From the NCBI RefSeq assembly GCF_003634775.1, contig NZ_RBXB01000001.1, positions 558,001-622,000 on the forward strand: DNA of 64,000 nt, given 5' to 3'. Below, in pieces: positions 63,142 through 64,000 of this stretch (positions are counted from its first letter, which is position 1; the number at the start of each line of letters is the position of its first letter). The position numbers and the translations under genes were made by a program. Origin of the DNA: Chryseobacterium defluvii (GTDB lineage: Bacteria; Bacteroidota; Bacteroidia; Flavobacteriales; Weeksellaceae). The notes beneath the pieces were generated by a model. That model had not been told where the DNA came from. It worked only from the letters and a program-made list of their open reading frames with translations, and made no database searches.

Positions 63142-63633
63142 CTAAAATCTCTCCCAGAAGAAAGGCGGTTCAATTCCCAACGCTCTCAGGTAAACATATC
63201 CCTGTCCGCGGTGGTGGATTTCGTTATCTACGAAATACAAAATGTTTTCAAATACAGGAAATTCATACTGTCCGAATAAATTGAAGGTTTCCTGGAAACG
63301 CTCCTCAGAAATCTGGTTAAAATAGTGGTTGATCACTTCCGTTTCTTTGTCCCATCTTTCAAGGATATCTGCTTTTGTTTTAGGAGCAAATCCTTCTTCG
63401 CTGTATCCTTCCATATTTCTTTCAACAATTCCTTTTAAAGCTGGTCCTCCGATGCTGATCAGTTCTACTGCCAGTTTTGCAAATGGTCTCATTCCGCCTA
63501 CGGAAAACTCAAATAATTCCTTTTCAGGGAATGTTTCAATAATTCTTCTTGTCAGGTTTCTGTGTCCTTGCCAATGCTTTAATAATTGTTCAGAAGTCAT
63601 AAATTGTGCTGTGGCTGTTGCTGTAGTTGTCAT
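63142..63633 (-). CDS. DinB-superfamily protein
   Basis: A 163-aa four-helix-bundle protein. MTSEQLLKHWQGHRNLTRRIIETFP, GGMRPFAKLAVELISIG, and DNEIHHRGQGYVYLRALGIEPP, whose His-x-x-x-His pattern is the metal-binding signature. DinB/YfiT-like enzymes bind a divalent metal and often act on thiols; exact function unknown. Confidence 0.85.
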   Translation of the reverse strand: MTTTATATAQFMTSEQLLKHWQGHRNLTRRIIETFPEKELFEFSVGGMRPFAKLAVELISIGGPALKGIVERNMEGYSEEGFAPKTKADILERWDKETEVINHYFNQISEERFQETFNLFGQYEFPVFENILYFVDNEIHHRGQGYVYLRALGIEPPFFWERF

Positions 63634-63664
63634 AATTTTTTGTTTTGATTTGTTATTGTTAAGA

Positions 63665-63672
63665 CAAAGATA
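63665..63672 (-). promoter_or_regulatory. -7 promoter box of the DinB-like gene
   Basis: Minus-strand TATCTTTG, perfect TAnnTTTG, 31 nt before the ATG at 63633. Confidence 0.6.
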
Positions 63673-63795
63673 AGATGGGGTAATGACAACAGTTTGTCAG
63701 TAGGAATTTGAACAAAAAAAATATTTTTTAAATTTAAAATATCGGACACGGTTTTCCGTTCATAAGAAGACAAACACACAATTAGCTCTCAAAGA

Positions 63796-64000
63796 ATGAA
63801 GAAATACATTCTGCCTGTTATGGCAGTTCTTTTATTAACATCATGTAATAAAATTGAAGAAAAAATAGATCAGACAGTTCAGAAAACTACGGAAGCTGTT
63901 CAGGAAAAAGCTCAGAAAGCAGTAGAAGAAACAGTAAAGAAAACAGTTGATGAATCTATTAATTCTCTTACCAATTCAAAAGATGTGCAATTCAATGAAG
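63796..64000 (+). CDS. Small lipoprotein, 3' truncated
   Basis: The gene starts at ATG 63796 and runs past the window end (68 codons visible). Lipoprotein signal MKKYILPVMAVLLLTSC with lipobox LTSC (Cys17), followed by a helical, Lys/Glu/Gln-rich segment with heptad-like spacing (KIEEKIDQTVQKTTEAVQEK). Likely an anchored coiled-coil lipoprotein; function unknown. Confidence 0.75.
   Translation, partial: MKKYILPVMAVLLLTSCNKIEEKIDQTVQKTTEAVQEKAQKAVEETVKKTVDESINSLTNSKDVQFNE

Overview
The window is chromosomal DNA of a Flavobacteriia member, most likely Chryseobacterium or a close Weeksellaceae relative. It is AT-rich, and many genes have the Bacteroidetes -7 box TAnnTTTG and A-rich leaders without Shine-Dalgarno sites. 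It carries a fused lpxC-fabZ gene, the type IX secretion regulator PorX, a type IX C-terminal sorting domain, a subclass B1 metallo-beta-lactamase and a Wza/Wzc-type capsule/O-antigen locus. Genus assignment is inference from gene content; no rRNA or tRNA gene was found in the window. I also saw no CRISPR array, insertion sequence or prophage.

Layout. 1-800: the end of a membrane glycosyltransferase. 857-6114: a stress/resistance block with a lipoprotein metallo-beta-lactamase, a Fur-family regulator divergent from a CxxC flavoprotein, and an arsenic operon (arsR, a Cys-rich small protein, thioredoxin-type arsC, an N-acetyltransferase, ACR3 pump). Two matching ArsR-type palindromes lie in front of arsR and the next gene. 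6219-7999: glyA and recX.

8029-37942: a surface polysaccharide locus of about 30 kb, all on the + strand. It holds export machinery (Wza-like, Wzc-like, Wzx, two Wzy-like proteins), sugar-nucleotide genes of several pathways, glycosyltransferases, an FkbM methyltransferase, acyltransferases, a secreted TIM-barrel-like lipoprotein, and a WecA/WbpL-type initiating transferase. The sugar genes cover a PglF/PglE-like 4-amino sugar branch, a nucleotide-sugar dehydrogenase with paired DegT proteins, WbpG/HisH/HisF-type amidination, FnlA/FnlB/FnlC for L-FucNAc, a WbpV-like 4-reductase and RmlC. A hairpin terminator closes the locus.

38035-64000: mostly housekeeping. It includes rimO, an RlpA-like protein, xth, porX, an S41 peptidase, an HD hydrolase, lipid A genes (lpxD, lpxC-fabZ, lpxA, a second lpxD-like gene), efp, sucD, a NatAB-type ABC transporter, hemB, lptB, an MsbA-like exporter and several regulators. 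Within this are small accessory items: a protein that is only a signal peptide plus a type IX sorting domain, a double-glycine-leader cysteine-rich peptide, and an LptB with a C-terminal domain resembling polymorphic-toxin immunity proteins.

The most unusual points are the LptB tail fusion, a DegT aminotransferase homolog with Arg in place of the PLP lysine next to an intact paralog, the Cys-rich GG-leader peptide with its unknown neighbour, the sorting-domain-only protein, and several start codons only 4-9 nt after a -7 box, which suggests leaderless mRNAs.
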